The translations under genes and the position numbers were made by a program. Positions 28,352 through 38,387 of a stretch of DNA of 64,000 nucleotides are shown here, piece by piece. The notes under the pieces are model-generated. The model was given only the letters and a program-made list of their open reading frames with translations, did not search any database and had not been told where the DNA came from. Source of the DNA: Oscillatoria sp. (lineage in GTDB: Bacteria; Cyanobacteriota; Cyanobacteriia; Cyanobacteriales; Laspinemataceae); the NCBI GenBank assembly GCA_011390515.1, contig JAABSJ010000001.1, positions 1 through 64,000 of the forward strand, written 5' to 3'. Positions within the stretch are counted from its first letter, which is position 1; each line of letters begins with the position of its first letter.

Positions 28352-29563
28352 TTAAAATCGACAAGCTGAATCGGGCTGAATCGGGCATAACTTATTACGA
28401 ATTGGATTTCTTCGTGCTTCTATTTGAGTTAAATTGGGTAAAGGCTGTAATGGACTCAAATCGGATATTTTATTGCTGCTTAGGTTGACTTCGGTTAAAC
28501 GATTGAGAGCAGATAGAGGGGTGATGTCAGAGATTTGATTGACACTGAGAAACAGTGTGTTTAAGTTAATTAAAGTCTCCAAGGGAGTGATATCGGAGAT
28601 TTGATTTCCACTTAAAAATAAAATCTGTAAATTCGTGAGAGAACTGAGGGGACTGAGATTAGAGAGCGCATTGCTACTCAGAAACAGTTCCGATAGGTTG
28701 GTCAGGGAGGTTAGGGGAGTCCCATCGGCAATTTGATTAAAGTCTAAAGACAGTCTCCTTAATTGCTGTAATGACCTTAACGAATTGATGTCTGAAATTT
28801 GATTTCGTCCTAGAAATAGGGTGTCCAGTTGGGTTAAAGACTGCAAGGGGGTGAGGTCTGTAATCCGATTGTCATACAAATCTAGGGTTAACAACTGGGT
28901 TAAGGAGGAAAGCGGACGCAGATCAGAAATTTGATTGTCACTTAAATAAAGATAAGTGAGTTGTTTCAGGGAGGCAAGGGGGCTAAGATCGGAGATTTGA
29001 TTGCGACTGAGGTAGAGTAATGTGAGTTGTGTCAGGGAGGCAATGGGTCTGAGGTCGGAGATTTGGCGATTACTAAAGGGGAGGACTTGTCTTCGAGAAA
29101 GAATGGATGAGGCCCGATCGCACTCGGAGGTTCCCGCTTCTGCTAATAAAGCATCTACGGTTTTTTGGGTTTCCGGTGCCAGACTGTCTCGATTCTCACA
29201 CCACTGGGCAAAGTTTGTATAATTTTCGAGGGGGTTGGATTGGGCAACTGCCGGGAATCCCCCCGCTATGACTCCAGTCAGGGACAGCAAAAAGGCAAGG
29301 GCGATCGCACCAGGAACGGTCCTTCTCTGCCCCGATTTCGTTGGGTATTCTCCATTTTGATGTTTCGGGTCAGAACAGGAACTCACAGGGTTAGGACTGG
29401 GCATTTTCTGCTCCCCACAGGCGATCGCTAATCTCAATGCCGATCGCTTGCATCCCATCCGAATCAATCCGGTCGATAAACTGAGTTTAAACATCTTTCT
29501 CTCCCCATGTATTATCCGCATGACCTCGATCAAGAGGTCTTTTTTCTCATAAAAACTGTTCAT
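28352..29563 (-). CDS. Secreted leucine-rich-repeat (internalin-like) protein
   Basis: Repeated LTQLLTLDLYDNRITDLTPLQS-type 22-aa LRRs after a signal-like segment. Confidence 0.9.
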   Translation of the reverse strand: MNSFYEKKDLLIEVMRIIHGERKMFKLSLSTGLIRMGCKRSALRLAIACGEQKMPSPNPVSSCSDPKHQNGEYPTKSGQRRTVPGAIALAFLLSLTGVIAGGFPAVAQSNPLENYTNFAQWCENRDSLAPETQKTVDALLAEAGTSECDRASSILSRRQVLPFSNRQISDLRPIASLTQLTLLYLSRNQISDLSPLASLKQLTYLYLSDNQISDLRPLSSLTQLLTLDLYDNRITDLTPLQSLTQLDTLFLGRNQISDINSLRSLQQLRRLSLDFNQIADGTPLTSLTNLSELFLSSNALSNLSPLSSLTNLQILFLSGNQISDITPLETLINLNTLFLSVNQISDITPLSALNRLTEVNLSSNKISDLSPLQPLPNLTQIEARRNPIRNKLCPIQPDSACRF

Positions 29564-29577
29564 TTGGGGTTAAATCC

Positions 29578-29789
29578 TAGCCCTGTCCAAGAGCTCAATT
29601 TGATAACGACAAAGAGTGATGGAATGTAGGGGCGCTTCGAGAAGCGCCTGTCCAAGAGCTCAATTTGATCACGACAAAGAGTGATGGAATGTAGGGGCGC
29701 AATGCTTGCGCCCCTGGGGCGCTTCGAGAAGCGCCCCTACAAGAAATAACGATTTTTCCTCATTAAATTTATCACCTTGACAGGGCTAG
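29578..29789. repeat. MITE-like element with CTAGCCCTGTC ends and an internal 66-nt direct duplication
   Basis: ctagccctgtccaag...cttgacagggctag; 'ctgtccaagagctcaatttgat.acgacaaagagtgatggaatgtaggggcgc' occurs twice. Confidence 0.8.
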
Positions 29790-29906
29790 GGTTAAATCCC
29801 CCTCCAGGAGGTCAGTCTTCTCTAATTTAGATGAAAAACAGAACGTTTCAGTTGCCGATCGCCCCCGCTATTTTCCCCGGATTTAGGAGAGGCAGTCACC
29901 CCCTGA

Positions 29907-30004
29907 AGGACTTACGCAATCTTTAATATCAGCCCCTAAATGTAGAGGCGATTCCCGAATCGCCTCTACATTTAGGGTGAATTCTCTAAATCTGCGTAAG
30001 TCTT
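29907..30004. repeat. MITE-like element, AGGACTTACGCA family
   Basis: aggacttacgca...aaatgtagaggcgattcccgaatcgcctctacattt...tgcgtaagtctt. Confidence 0.85.
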
Positions 30005-30583
30005 GGCCTTTTTCCCTCCTCCCCGGGTTTCTGAATATTTCGACTCATTGAAAGCGGGTTAAGAGACCTTTGGGGTGCAATCAGGGCGATCGCCTAAATT
30101 GCCTTGGGCGGGACGATATTTAAGTGAGCTTACAATAGTTTTCCTGGGTTGAAAAATGATTAAGATTTATAAATGTAAAAATGGGTGATGGTCTTGAGGG
30201 GTGAGACACCTCACTGCAAAGTTTAGTTCTTGCTGAACCAAACCCCCGTTTCAATCAAGTTTTAAAGGGGTAAATCCAGTTAGATTGGAAGAGTCAACCG
30301 TGATTATACGCAGATCTACTTAGAGAAGCAGAAATGATATAGGCAAAGGCATTTAGGTGATTTTTGGATAAAATTCAATCCAGATTAGCCGAATTTATGT
30401 AAAAGATTAAGGAAATTTACTGAAGCGCCCAACCCTGCGTCAAACTATCATAAAAAAGGCTAAAATTTCACCCACTAAATTAAACGAAAACCTGACAAAA
30501 ACTTCCCTTTTGTAAGGAACATTTGAAACCGCGATGAGTCCTAACATTTTAAGAGTGATATTTTTATGAATAATCCGGAGTAG

Positions 30584-30937
30584 ATGGTGATTACTCTGAA
30601 CTTGGTGCATCCTACGCAGACCGCCCCCTCCCAAAGCTGGGACTTTCAGGACGAAGACGTGATTCGGATTGGTCGATCGCCGGATAATCATGTCGTTCTC
30701 TATAGTGCAGTGGTCTCCCGCCACCATGTCGAACTACATCGGATTGGCTGCAACTGGAAAGTTGTAAACTTAGGGACTAATGGTACTTATGTGAACGATA
30801 GCCCGATTATCCAATCCCCGGTGATTGATGGGATGATCCTCCGCCTAGCCCGTTCCGGTCCCCAAATTCAAATCCAAAAAAAAGCCCGAGAATTTGAAAA
30901 CGTGCGAAAGCATCGCCAGGGATTGCTGGCGGGGTAA
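30584..30937 (+). CDS. FHA domain protein
   Basis: DEDVIRIGRSPDNHVVLYSAVVSRHHVELHRIGCNWKVVNLGTNGTYVND. Confidence 0.92.
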   Translation: MVITLNLVHPTQTAPSQSWDFQDEDVIRIGRSPDNHVVLYSAVVSRHHVELHRIGCNWKVVNLGTNGTYVNDSPIIQSPVIDGMILRLARSGPQIQIQKKAREFENVRKHRQGLLAG

Positions 30938-30966
30938 CTCGCCATCAATCCCCCTCAAGTCAGGGG

Positions 30967-32073
30967 TCAACTCCCTGCGATCGCCTGTCGAATTTCCAAA
31001 GCGGTAGCCGGGGCGAGGAGGACCCCATTACGATAATGTCCAGTAGCCAATAACACATTCTCAAATCCCGCTAAGGGACCGATAATGGGTGCGGGTTGCC
31101 CTTCAGGACGGGGGCGCAATCCGGACCAAGTTCTCACAATTTCCCCCAGGGCTAAATCAGGACAAAATGCGATCGCCCGTTCCAACACTTGCTTGAGTAA
31201 TTCCGGATCTCCCCCTATCGGGTCATCGTCCCCGGTAAATTCTACCGTAGCCCCCACCCAATAATCCGTAACGGGGTAATCACCGCCCTGACAGGGGACA
31301 ATATGAACATCATCCCCGGTAATCACAGGTTGGAACTCTCCATCCCCCATCGGATTCTGCAAACGCAGTTGTACCGCTTGTCCCAAAACCGGACGAATCT
31401 CTACGGGCGACTCCAGTCCAGCAGTCAGAGGCGTGGAACCCAATCCTGCCGCCATCACTAGCCAATCTACCTCAAGATTGCCCTGAGTCATTTCTAGGCG
31501 ATCGCACTGTTTCAAGGACTCCGTTTCCCTGTAATTAATCCGTTCAACCCGCTCCCCAAATCTAAACCTCACCCCGTTCCCTTCTGCTGCCCTGACTAAA
31601 GCGCGAGTCAAGACAACCGGATCAACTTGTCCATCTTGAGGAGAATGAACCGCCCCCACAATCTCCACATTTCCCAATTGCGGATAGCGTCGCCTCACGT
31701 ACTGGGGTTCTAAAAGGTCTAATTGCCAGCCTTGGGTCCGACGAGTCGCCGCCAGTTTCTCCCATTGTGCCATATCTTCACCGGGAAAACAGAGCATGAG
31801 AATACCTTGCCGGTTAAAGGACATCGGCGCGATCGCCTCTAATTCGGGAATCAGGCTGTGATAGCGCAAAATACTCTGTTCCCGTAACCGCCACAATCGG
31901 CCTTTGACTTTGTGGCTGATAATTCCCATCAGCACTCCTAAAGCGGCCTGTGTCGAACCTTGGGCCGGTTCCTGAGAGTCAATTACTGTAATTTCTAAAT
32001 TGGGCACTAAGCTCAGTTCATAGGCGATCGCTGCACCCACGACACCGCATCCAATGATTGCAACCCGGGTCAT
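30967..32073 (-). CDS. FAD-dependent oxidoreductase (glycine oxidase ThiO/DadA-like)
   Basis: VAIIGCGVVGAAIAYELSLV; TWSGLRPRPEGQPAPIIGPL; ATGHYRNGVLLAP. Confidence 0.87.
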   Translation of the reverse strand: MTRVAIIGCGVVGAAIAYELSLVPNLEITVIDSQEPAQGSTQAALGVLMGIISHKVKGRLWRLREQSILRYHSLIPELEAIAPMSFNRQGILMLCFPGEDMAQWEKLAATRRTQGWQLDLLEPQYVRRRYPQLGNVEIVGAVHSPQDGQVDPVVLTRALVRAAEGNGVRFRFGERVERINYRETESLKQCDRLEMTQGNLEVDWLVMAAGLGSTPLTAGLESPVEIRPVLGQAVQLRLQNPMGDGEFQPVITGDDVHIVPCQGGDYPVTDYWVGATVEFTGDDDPIGGDPELLKQVLERAIAFCPDLALGEIVRTWSGLRPRPEGQPAPIIGPLAGFENVLLATGHYRNGVLLAPATALEIRQAIAGS

Positions 32074-32198
32074 ATTTTAACTCTCAATATCTCCCTTGGT
32101 TTCAGAAAGAGGGTAACAAAATAACAGGTCAAGATAGGGTGAAAAATGGAAGAATTTCCCATCCCCACCCTATCGTTCACAACTCAACTACAGTCAAT

Positions 32199-32642
32199 TT
32201 ATCCCTTGGGAATCAGACTCAAGAAGGCGTCAAAATCTTCAATCGCTTCTGCGTAGTTCTGCACGGCCAGAGAATAGTTACCTGCATCCGCTGCCGCATC
32301 GATCGTCTCGAAATGGACGAATAAATCTTGAGCCGTTTGACTCGCGGTTTTTTTGGTTTGGCCACTGAGATTGCGGGAAACGTAGCCCATATCGCGACGT
32401 AAGGCACCCAGAGGCCCATGAATAAATGTCCCCACATTCACCCAATCCCGATTGACGATGAACTGTTCGAGTTCATCCATGCGATCGCGCAGTTTCAGCA
32501 CATTTCCTTCATACTGCTTGACGATTTCTAACTGAGTGGGCGAGTAGGCGGGGGGTTGGGCCGCTTGCGGCGAACCGCAGCTAACCAAACACACCATCAC
32601 CAACGCCAAAATAGAAGCGAGAATTGAACGATAACGTCTCAT
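32199..32642 (-). CDS. psbQ: Photosystem II protein PsbQ (lipoprotein)
   Basis: Lipobox LVSCGS; DRMDELEQFIVNRDWVNVGTFIHGPLGALRRDMGYVSRNL characteristic of cyanobacterial PsbQ. Confidence 0.9.
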   Translation of the reverse strand: MRRYRSILASILALVMVCLVSCGSPQAAQPPAYSPTQLEIVKQYEGNVLKLRDRMDELEQFIVNRDWVNVGTFIHGPLGALRRDMGYVSRNLSGQTKKTASQTAQDLFVHFETIDAAADAGNYSLAVQNYAEAIEDFDAFLSLIPKG

Positions 32643-32763
32643 AGCCAGTTTTTTGCCTTGCACTAAAATGATCTTCACCAAAATATATCAAGATTGGGTA
32701 CGGCGATCGAGGGGTGAGGATTCTCTCCCCCCTGTGCGATCGCCCCAAAGTCCATATCCCCGG

Positions 32764-33612
32764 TTAAACGTCCCGACGCCGAAAAAAGGGAATCAGGGCC
32801 TCGGTGACTTCTTCGGACCAATGTTCTTGGGGATAATGTCCCGCTTCTGCCAATTTCACCAATTCGGCATTCTTAATAGAACCGGCGAAGGTTTCTCCTT
32901 GAGTTAGGGGCAACCAAGGGTCCAGGACCCCCCACAAAACCAGGGTGGGTTTGTCCCACTGGGGAAACCCTTCGGCAATTTCTGCCATTGCCTGCTTCAG
33001 TTTAAGATTGCGGATCGTCCACAGCAGCGATCGCCCTGCGGAAGAACTTTTCAGAAACGGGCGACGGTAGATATCCAAGTCGGCGTCAGAAATGGTATAT
33101 TTGCTTCCCGCTTCCAGGGTGCGATCGACCAGCAACGGGTCCTGAGTCATCATTTCCCCCATCAACGGTAACCCCAGTTGCTGCATCTTCCAAGGCAGTT
33201 GGGAATCCGCTGTTACCGGCGCGTTGAGCACCGCTAACCGCAGGACTTTATCCGGATGTCTCAGGGCAAATTGTAACCCCACAGAACCTAGAAATCCTTG
33301 GACCACTAGATAGCAGCGATCGATCTCCAGAGTAGTCAGAAAATCATCTAGGGCAGCAACAAAAGCATCGGGGGTATAGGCAAATTTGCTCTTTTCCGGT
33401 TTCCCCGATAACCCAAACCCAATCCAGTCCGGGGCAACTGAACGGAATCCCTCCTCCGCGAGTTTGGGCATCACTTCCGTCCAGCAAAAGCTTAAGGCGG
33501 GCAACCCATGCAGCAAGACCACCGGGGGTTTGTCTGTTTCTTTTGCAGGCTGTTGCTCCAGATAATACCATTCCACGCCAGCGACTTCGACTCGCTTTTC
33601 TTCTAGTCCCAC
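32764..33612 (-). CDS. Alpha/beta hydrolase
   Basis: VVLLHGLPALSFCW; SVAPDWIGFGLS; LVLWGVLDPWLPL; AEAGHYPQEHWSEE. Confidence 0.9.
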   Translation of the reverse strand: MGLEEKRVEVAGVEWYYLEQQPAKETDKPPVVLLHGLPALSFCWTEVMPKLAEEGFRSVAPDWIGFGLSGKPEKSKFAYTPDAFVAALDDFLTTLEIDRCYLVVQGFLGSVGLQFALRHPDKVLRLAVLNAPVTADSQLPWKMQQLGLPLMGEMMTQDPLLVDRTLEAGSKYTISDADLDIYRRPFLKSSSAGRSLLWTIRNLKLKQAMAEIAEGFPQWDKPTLVLWGVLDPWLPLTQGETFAGSIKNAELVKLAEAGHYPQEHWSEEVTEALIPFFRRRDV

Positions 33613-33726
33613 AATCCTATTTTCTCAACCTGAATGAATGTTCTGAGTTTACTCCCCCAGGGACAAGGGAGCAAGGGTTCTGCCAATTACTGTAAACAAC
33701 CAGACCCAGGGCTAAATTACCCGGTC

Positions 33727-33824
33727 AGGACTTACGCAGATTTGGAAAATTCACCCGAAATGTAGAGGCGATTCGCGAATCGCCTCTACATTTCGCGTTT
33801 GCCCTCCCCAAATGCGTAACTCTT
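33727..33824. repeat. MITE-like element, AGGACTTACGCA family
   Basis: aggacttacgcagatttgg...gaaatgtagaggcgattcgcgaatcgcctctacatttc...aaatgcgtaactctt. Confidence 0.85.
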
Positions 33825-33872
33825 GCCGGTGATAAGTCTGAACCCATTTTTATCTCAATCGGACAATCGCCT

Positions 33873-34325
33873 TTAAACCAGGTTCAATTCTTTTAAAGCG
33901 GGTAAAAAGTTAGCATTTTCGTGACTGGACCGACTTAATTTAATTAAAGCAAACCGCTCAATCGGTTCTAATTTAGCCCATTGTTCTAAACTCAAAGTAA
34001 TCCCAAACTGTTGGGCTTTATCTTGCACCCCGTCCGGTATTTCTGCCTGATTCATCCAAGGGGGGTTGTCATCTACGGCTAAGTCTTTGGCCGATTCCCC
34101 AGTCCGGTCTAAAACTAACCCTTGCAAAAATTCCCGATACTGGGTAATTTCTTCGGGACTCTGACAAGGAGTCTGGATCAGAGCTTCTCGGTCCTGTTTG
34201 TTAAACTGATTCCAGTGATTCAGTTTGAGTTTAATGCCACAAGTATCTAATTTCAATCGAACTTGCATGGGAATGCAATGGAGAGATTCAACAAAATCTG
34301 CTTCAAATTTAAAAAACCGAGTCAT
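33873..34325 (-). CDS. narM: Nitrate reductase associated protein (NarM-like)
   Basis: FKFEADFVESLHCIPMQVRLKLDTCGIKLKLNHWNQF...REALIQTPCQSPEEITQYREFLQGLV. Confidence 0.75.
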   Translation of the reverse strand: MTRFFKFEADFVESLHCIPMQVRLKLDTCGIKLKLNHWNQFNKQDREALIQTPCQSPEEITQYREFLQGLVLDRTGESAKDLAVDDNPPWMNQAEIPDGVQDKAQQFGITLSLEQWAKLEPIERFALIKLSRSSHENANFLPALKELNLV

Positions 34326-34373
34326 AAGTCTTACCTTTGGGATCTAAGCGTAATTTGTTGGGTCTTATAAAAT

Positions 34374-34466
34374 GTATAGAGCAGTTCCCCCAGTTATTCG
34401 CGTACATTTTTTGGGGAAATTGTAGTAGGGTGGGCAGTGCCCACCCTACTACAATTGCGCTCTATA
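34374..34466. repeat. Small inverted-repeat element containing a 37-nt near-perfect palindrome
   Basis: tatagagcag...attgtagtagggtgggcagtgcccaccctactacaat...gctctata. Confidence 0.75.
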
Positions 34467-34486
34467 AGGGGATTGCAAAATAGACA

Positions 34487-34562
34487 TCTTGCAAAATTCT
34501 TTAAAGCCCCCCTTCTTAAGGGGGGTTGGGGGGATCAATCCCTTTTTTTGCAAGAGGTCTAA
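34487..34562. repeat. MITE-like element, AGACCTCTTGCAA family
   Basis: gacatcttgcaaaattctttaaagcccccc...ggattgatc-like interior...ttttgcaagaggtcta. Confidence 0.8.
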
Positions 34563-34600
34563 TATAAATCCTCCAAACGTTCAACTAAAAGGAAGGTATG

Positions 34601-34649
34601 TGTCGGAGTAAATGCTTGCGCCCCAGGGGCGCAAGCATTTACTCCGACA
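34601..34649. repeat. 49-nt palindrome with perfect 24-bp arms
   Basis: TGTCGGAGTAAATGCTTGCGCCCC-A-GGGGCGCAAGCATTTACTCCGACA. Confidence 0.92.
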
Positions 34650-34681
34650 TTGACGGGGCGACTCCGTTTTCTTCTCCCTCT

Positions 34682-34712
34682 AAAAAAAAAGGGGGCAACT
34701 GCCCCCTTTTTT
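34682..34712 (-). terminator. Rho-independent (possibly bidirectional) terminator after petA
   Basis: aaaaaaaaagggggcaactgccccctttttt, immediately 3' of the petA stop. Confidence 0.85.
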
Positions 34713-34734
34713 ATCAAGTAACTCGCAACAAAAC

Positions 34735-35724
34735 CTAGAAGTTCATTTCGGCTGCTTGTACTTTTTCGACCTGCTTTTTCTTCAGGACGAGCATAATTTG
34801 AGACAGAGTAACGATCGCAAAGAAAGCCAGCAATCCTTTAATCCGACCCGCACTTTGCAGGACGATTTCTCCATCAACCTGACCGAAACCACCGACATTG
34901 GGGTTATTGGTCAGAACTTGAGCCGCAGTCACTTCGTCACCTTCCGAGACGATTAACTCAGGACCGGCGGGAATGCTATCAACCACGGTCGATCCATCGG
35001 CAATTTGAATGGTGACTTCATAACCACCACCTTCAACTTTGGCAATTTGGGAAATAGTGCCCGCAGCGGAAGCATTGAAGACTGTATTATTGCTCTTATC
35101 CCCAGTTGGATACAGCTGTCCGCGTCCCCGGTTACCACCGACATGAACGGGGTATTTACCATAATGGATATTTTTATCCGTTTCCGGATTCGGAGAGAGG
35201 ACTGGGAAGACAATTTCTTGATATTGTTCGCCGGGTAAGGGGCCAACAATCAACACATTATCCTGACCTTCGCTATAGGGTTGGAAGTAAAGACCCCCGA
35301 TTTTTTCCTGCATTTCTTCAGGAATGCGATCGGCAGGGGCAATTTTGAACCCTTCGGGCAACATGATCACAGCGCCGACATTCAGGGGCCCGAGTTCTCC
35401 ACTGCCAACCACTTGTTGCACGCTGGTATCATAAGGAATTTTCACCACGGCTTCAAACACGGTATCCGGTAGAACCGCTTGAGGCAGTTCCACCTGGGTG
35501 GGTTTTTCAGCCAAATGGCAGTTGGCGCAAACGATCCGACCCGTTGCTTCGCGGGGGGTTTCTGGAGCGGTTTGTTGCGCCCAAAAGGGATAGGCGGCTG
35601 CTGACTGAGGTACGGCGATGTCAGAAGCAAGGAAAAGGGCGAGAGTTGCCACCGCCAACAGCACGCCTTTGGCTAAAGTGCGTCCACTCTGCCGCAGGAT
35701 CCGCGACAAGGAAGTATGTTTCAT
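34735..35724 (-). CDS. petA: Cytochrome f
   Basis: [51 protein letters not shown]-terminal membrane anchor. Confidence 0.98.
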   Translation of the reverse strand: MKHTSLSRILRQSGRTLAKGVLLAVATLALFLASDIAVPQSAAAYPFWAQQTAPETPREATGRIVCANCHLAEKPTQVELPQAVLPDTVFEAVVKIPYDTSVQQVVGSGELGPLNVGAVIMLPEGFKIAPADRIPEEMQEKIGGLYFQPYSEGQDNVLIVGPLPGEQYQEIVFPVLSPNPETDKNIHYGKYPVHVGGNRGRGQLYPTGDKSNNTVFNASAAGTISQIAKVEGGGYEVTIQIADGSTVVDSIPAGPELIVSEGDEVTAAQVLTNNPNVGGFGQVDGEIVLQSAGRIKGLLAFFAIVTLSQIMLVLKKKQVEKVQAAEMNF

Positions 35725-35810
35725 CGGGAAAGAGAAGAGGTAAGCTAAACAGTCAAACAATGAGAAATTGAAATATATTGCATTCAGCGGCTTTTGGTCG
35801 GCCAAAGCGC

Positions 35811-36350
35811 TTATGACCACCAGGGGTTTTCCCCGGTGCGGAAGTCGGTTTCGGTCCAAGGGGTAAAGATGACTTTATCATCGACCTCGGTGGCATGAGC
35901 CAACGCCAGAGACAGGGGTGCAGGGCCGCGCACCACTTTACCCTCACTGTTGTACTGGGAACCGTGGCAGGGACACATAAATTTGTTTTCGCTGGCGTTC
36001 CAGGGGACGACGCAGCCGAGGTGAGTGCAAACGGCGTTGATTCCGTAGTCGGTCAGGGTCTTGTCTTGATCCACCACCAGGTAGGTGGGGTCACCTTTGA
36101 GACCTTGGGCCAACACGCGATCGCCCGCATTGTGACTCCCTAAAAACTGGCTCACGCTGACATCATTGCCCACGGCATCTTTAGCGGTAACGCCACCCCC
36201 TGCCGCGCCACTGGAGGGCGGGATAAAATACTTGACCACCGGATACAAGGCTCCCAGTGCCGTCCCCGTGACTGCACCGAAAGTCAGTAAGTTCATAAAT
36301 TGGCGACGCCCCATGCTGGGGACATCAGGATTTCCAGAAGCTTGAGCCAT
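35811..36350 (-). CDS. petC: Cytochrome b6-f complex Rieske iron-sulfur protein
   Basis: [10 protein letters not shown] and CPCHGSQY cluster-binding motifs. Confidence 0.98.
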   Translation of the reverse strand: MAQASGNPDVPSMGRRQFMNLLTFGAVTGTALGALYPVVKYFIPPSSGAAGGGVTAKDAVGNDVSVSQFLGSHNAGDRVLAQGLKGDPTYLVVDQDKTLTDYGINAVCTHLGCVVPWNASENKFMCPCHGSQYNSEGKVVRGPAPLSLALAHATEVDDKVIFTPWTETDFRTGENPWWS

Positions 36351-36610
36351 GACCTATCTTGCTACGTCTGTGTTAAGTTGTATGTCTTAGCCTCTCATCT
36401 AAGGGCTAAAATTGGTGAACCCTAGTTTAAACAATTCCTCATATCGAGTCTGTCACTACCGGGTTGGGCAGGGACAATCCCCAGGGAAATGCTGATATCC
36501 AGCCTTTCTCAACAGATTATTACATTCTTTGACACTTCGATCGCATTTTTGCATTTCGCTGTCAATTTTTGTAACAAACTGTAAAGATTCAGATTTTACG
36601 GACTCTCTCT

Positions 36611-36928
36611 ATGACTGGACAGGACTTACACCAGATCTTGCTTTCTAAGTGGGGCCGCTCTTACGATATCCAGGTGCGGCGCACTCAGGGGAAGATTTTC
36701 ATCCTGATTATGTGGAAATACCTCGAACAAGCCTCGTTCCCCATGAATGAGTCGGAATATCTGGCTCATTTGGATGTGGTTGCCAGTTATCTCAATGCCT
36801 GGGGTGGCATCGAACAGGTGCAGCTTTACCTTGCAACCACCCGCGAACGTCCCCGCTTAGGAAAGGCGGTGAGCATTCCGATTGATTTGGGCGATCGCGC
36901 TTCAGAATGGATGCTCGAAAATTTCTAA
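36611..36928 (+). CDS. DUF3067 family protein
   Basis: KWGRSYDIQVRRTQGKIFILIMWKYLEQASFPMNESEYLAHLDVVASYLNAWG. Confidence 0.8.
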   Translation: MTGQDLHQILLSKWGRSYDIQVRRTQGKIFILIMWKYLEQASFPMNESEYLAHLDVVASYLNAWGGIEQVQLYLATTRERPRLGKAVSIPIDLGDRASEWMLENF

Positions 36929-37199
36929 ATTGCCCATTGTCTATTCTTAACTTCTCTATTCGTCTTGAGCGCTTTCCTCCGTTTCACTGGGGCGATCGCT
37001 AGACTCCTTCCTGACCCATTAACCAATTGACAACTTGCAATATTTAGGGAAAAAAAGTAGAGAGGGGGAATGTTGAGTCATCAGGGATCAGCGGCTTACC
37101 TATGAATTTAGCCGGATCAGTCAATGCTTGAGTTAAGAAACTCGGGGGTGACGTCACATCCAACAGACAAAAAGAACGAGGTTAAAAGAGGGAATCACC

Positions 37200-38387
37200 T
37201 CAAGCGCTAATCGAATGGTAATCCTCAATTTTAGGAAAAAGCGCCGGTAGTTTTGGGAGGGTTACGGTAAAAGTTGTCCCTTCTCCCACGGTACTTTCTA
37301 CCCAAATTTTACCGCCGAGTAAATCCACCGATCGCTTAACAATTGCCAATCCCAAACCACTCCCAGCATTCGCTGCCACATTTTTCGCTCGATGAAACAG
37401 GGTAAACAAATTCGCCCGGTCCTCCGGGGGGATCCCGATGCCCCGGTCCTTGATTCGGAAAATGATTTCCCCTTCATTAAAGGTAAAATCACAGTAAATA
37501 GAGCTCCCATGAGGAGAATACTTGACCGCATTCACCAGCAAATTCAAAATAATTTGTCGGAGTAAGGTGGGATCAGTCATTAGAGGTTCAGAATCTCCGG
37601 TGGTGGTCAAAACCATGCGATGAGTCACATCGGTTAACTTTTCCACATCCTGCCAGACATCTTCGCATAAACTAGCAAAATAAACCGGAACCGATTGAAT
37701 ATGTAAACCCCCACATTCAGCCTTACCTAATGACAGGAATCCTTCGATAATATTGGTGGTGTGTTTAACGGTTTCATCAATTTTTTGAAAATACTTGAGT
37801 CGTTGCTCGGAAGTCATTTTTTGACTGTGGAGTTTGAGCAAATCATTCGCTGCCGCAATCACTGTTAAAGAACCGCGTAATTCATGAGATAGCATCGACA
37901 CAAAGTTAGGAGTGAGGGGAGTTCGTAAGTTTTCCGGTTCCGAATCCTGCGGAGAACTTAAGCGATCGCTCAGGGGTTCCTCCATCGGTTCAACGATCCC
38001 CTGATAGCCAATCACCTGACCCTGGCGATCGCGCATAATCCGAATCGTATCTCGCACCCAAGCAATACTGCCATCTTGACGATAGATCCGAGACTCAAAA
38101 TTTTCCACATCTCGCTGAGTGCGTAACACTTGCATTAATTGTTCATACCGTCTCTGTTCCACATACAGTTGATTCCCCATATTTTTGACCCCAGCCATCA
38201 TTTCGGCAGCCGACTCATACCCATAGATGCGAGCTAAAGTTCGATTAGCCCTTACATAGCTGCCCGTCGGCGTAATCTGAAAAATTCCCACCGCAGCCGT
38301 ATCCAGAAAACTGGAATACTTGAGAACGATTGGCTGGAGATCGGGACCTGGAGAATTGGGCAAGTCGAACGCAAGAATTTTCATCAT
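37200..38387 (-). CDS. PAS-domain sensor histidine kinase
   Basis: PAS region; MLSHELRGSLTVIAAANDLL H-box; ILNLLVNAVKYSPHGSS N-box; GSGLGLAIVKRSVDLLGG. Confidence 0.95.
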   Translation of the reverse strand: MMKILAFDLPNSPGPDLQPIVLKYSSFLDTAAVGIFQITPTGSYVRANRTLARIYGYESAAEMMAGVKNMGNQLYVEQRRYEQLMQVLRTQRDVENFESRIYRQDGSIAWVRDTIRIMRDRQGQVIGYQGIVEPMEEPLSDRLSSPQDSEPENLRTPLTPNFVSMLSHELRGSLTVIAAANDLLKLHSQKMTSEQRLKYFQKIDETVKHTTNIIEGFLSLGKAECGGLHIQSVPVYFASLCEDVWQDVEKLTDVTHRMVLTTTGDSEPLMTDPTLLRQIILNLLVNAVKYSPHGSSIYCDFTFNEGEIIFRIKDRGIGIPPEDRANLFTLFHRAKNVAANAGSGLGLAIVKRSVDLLGGKIWVESTVGEGTTFTVTLPKLPALFPKIEDYHSISA

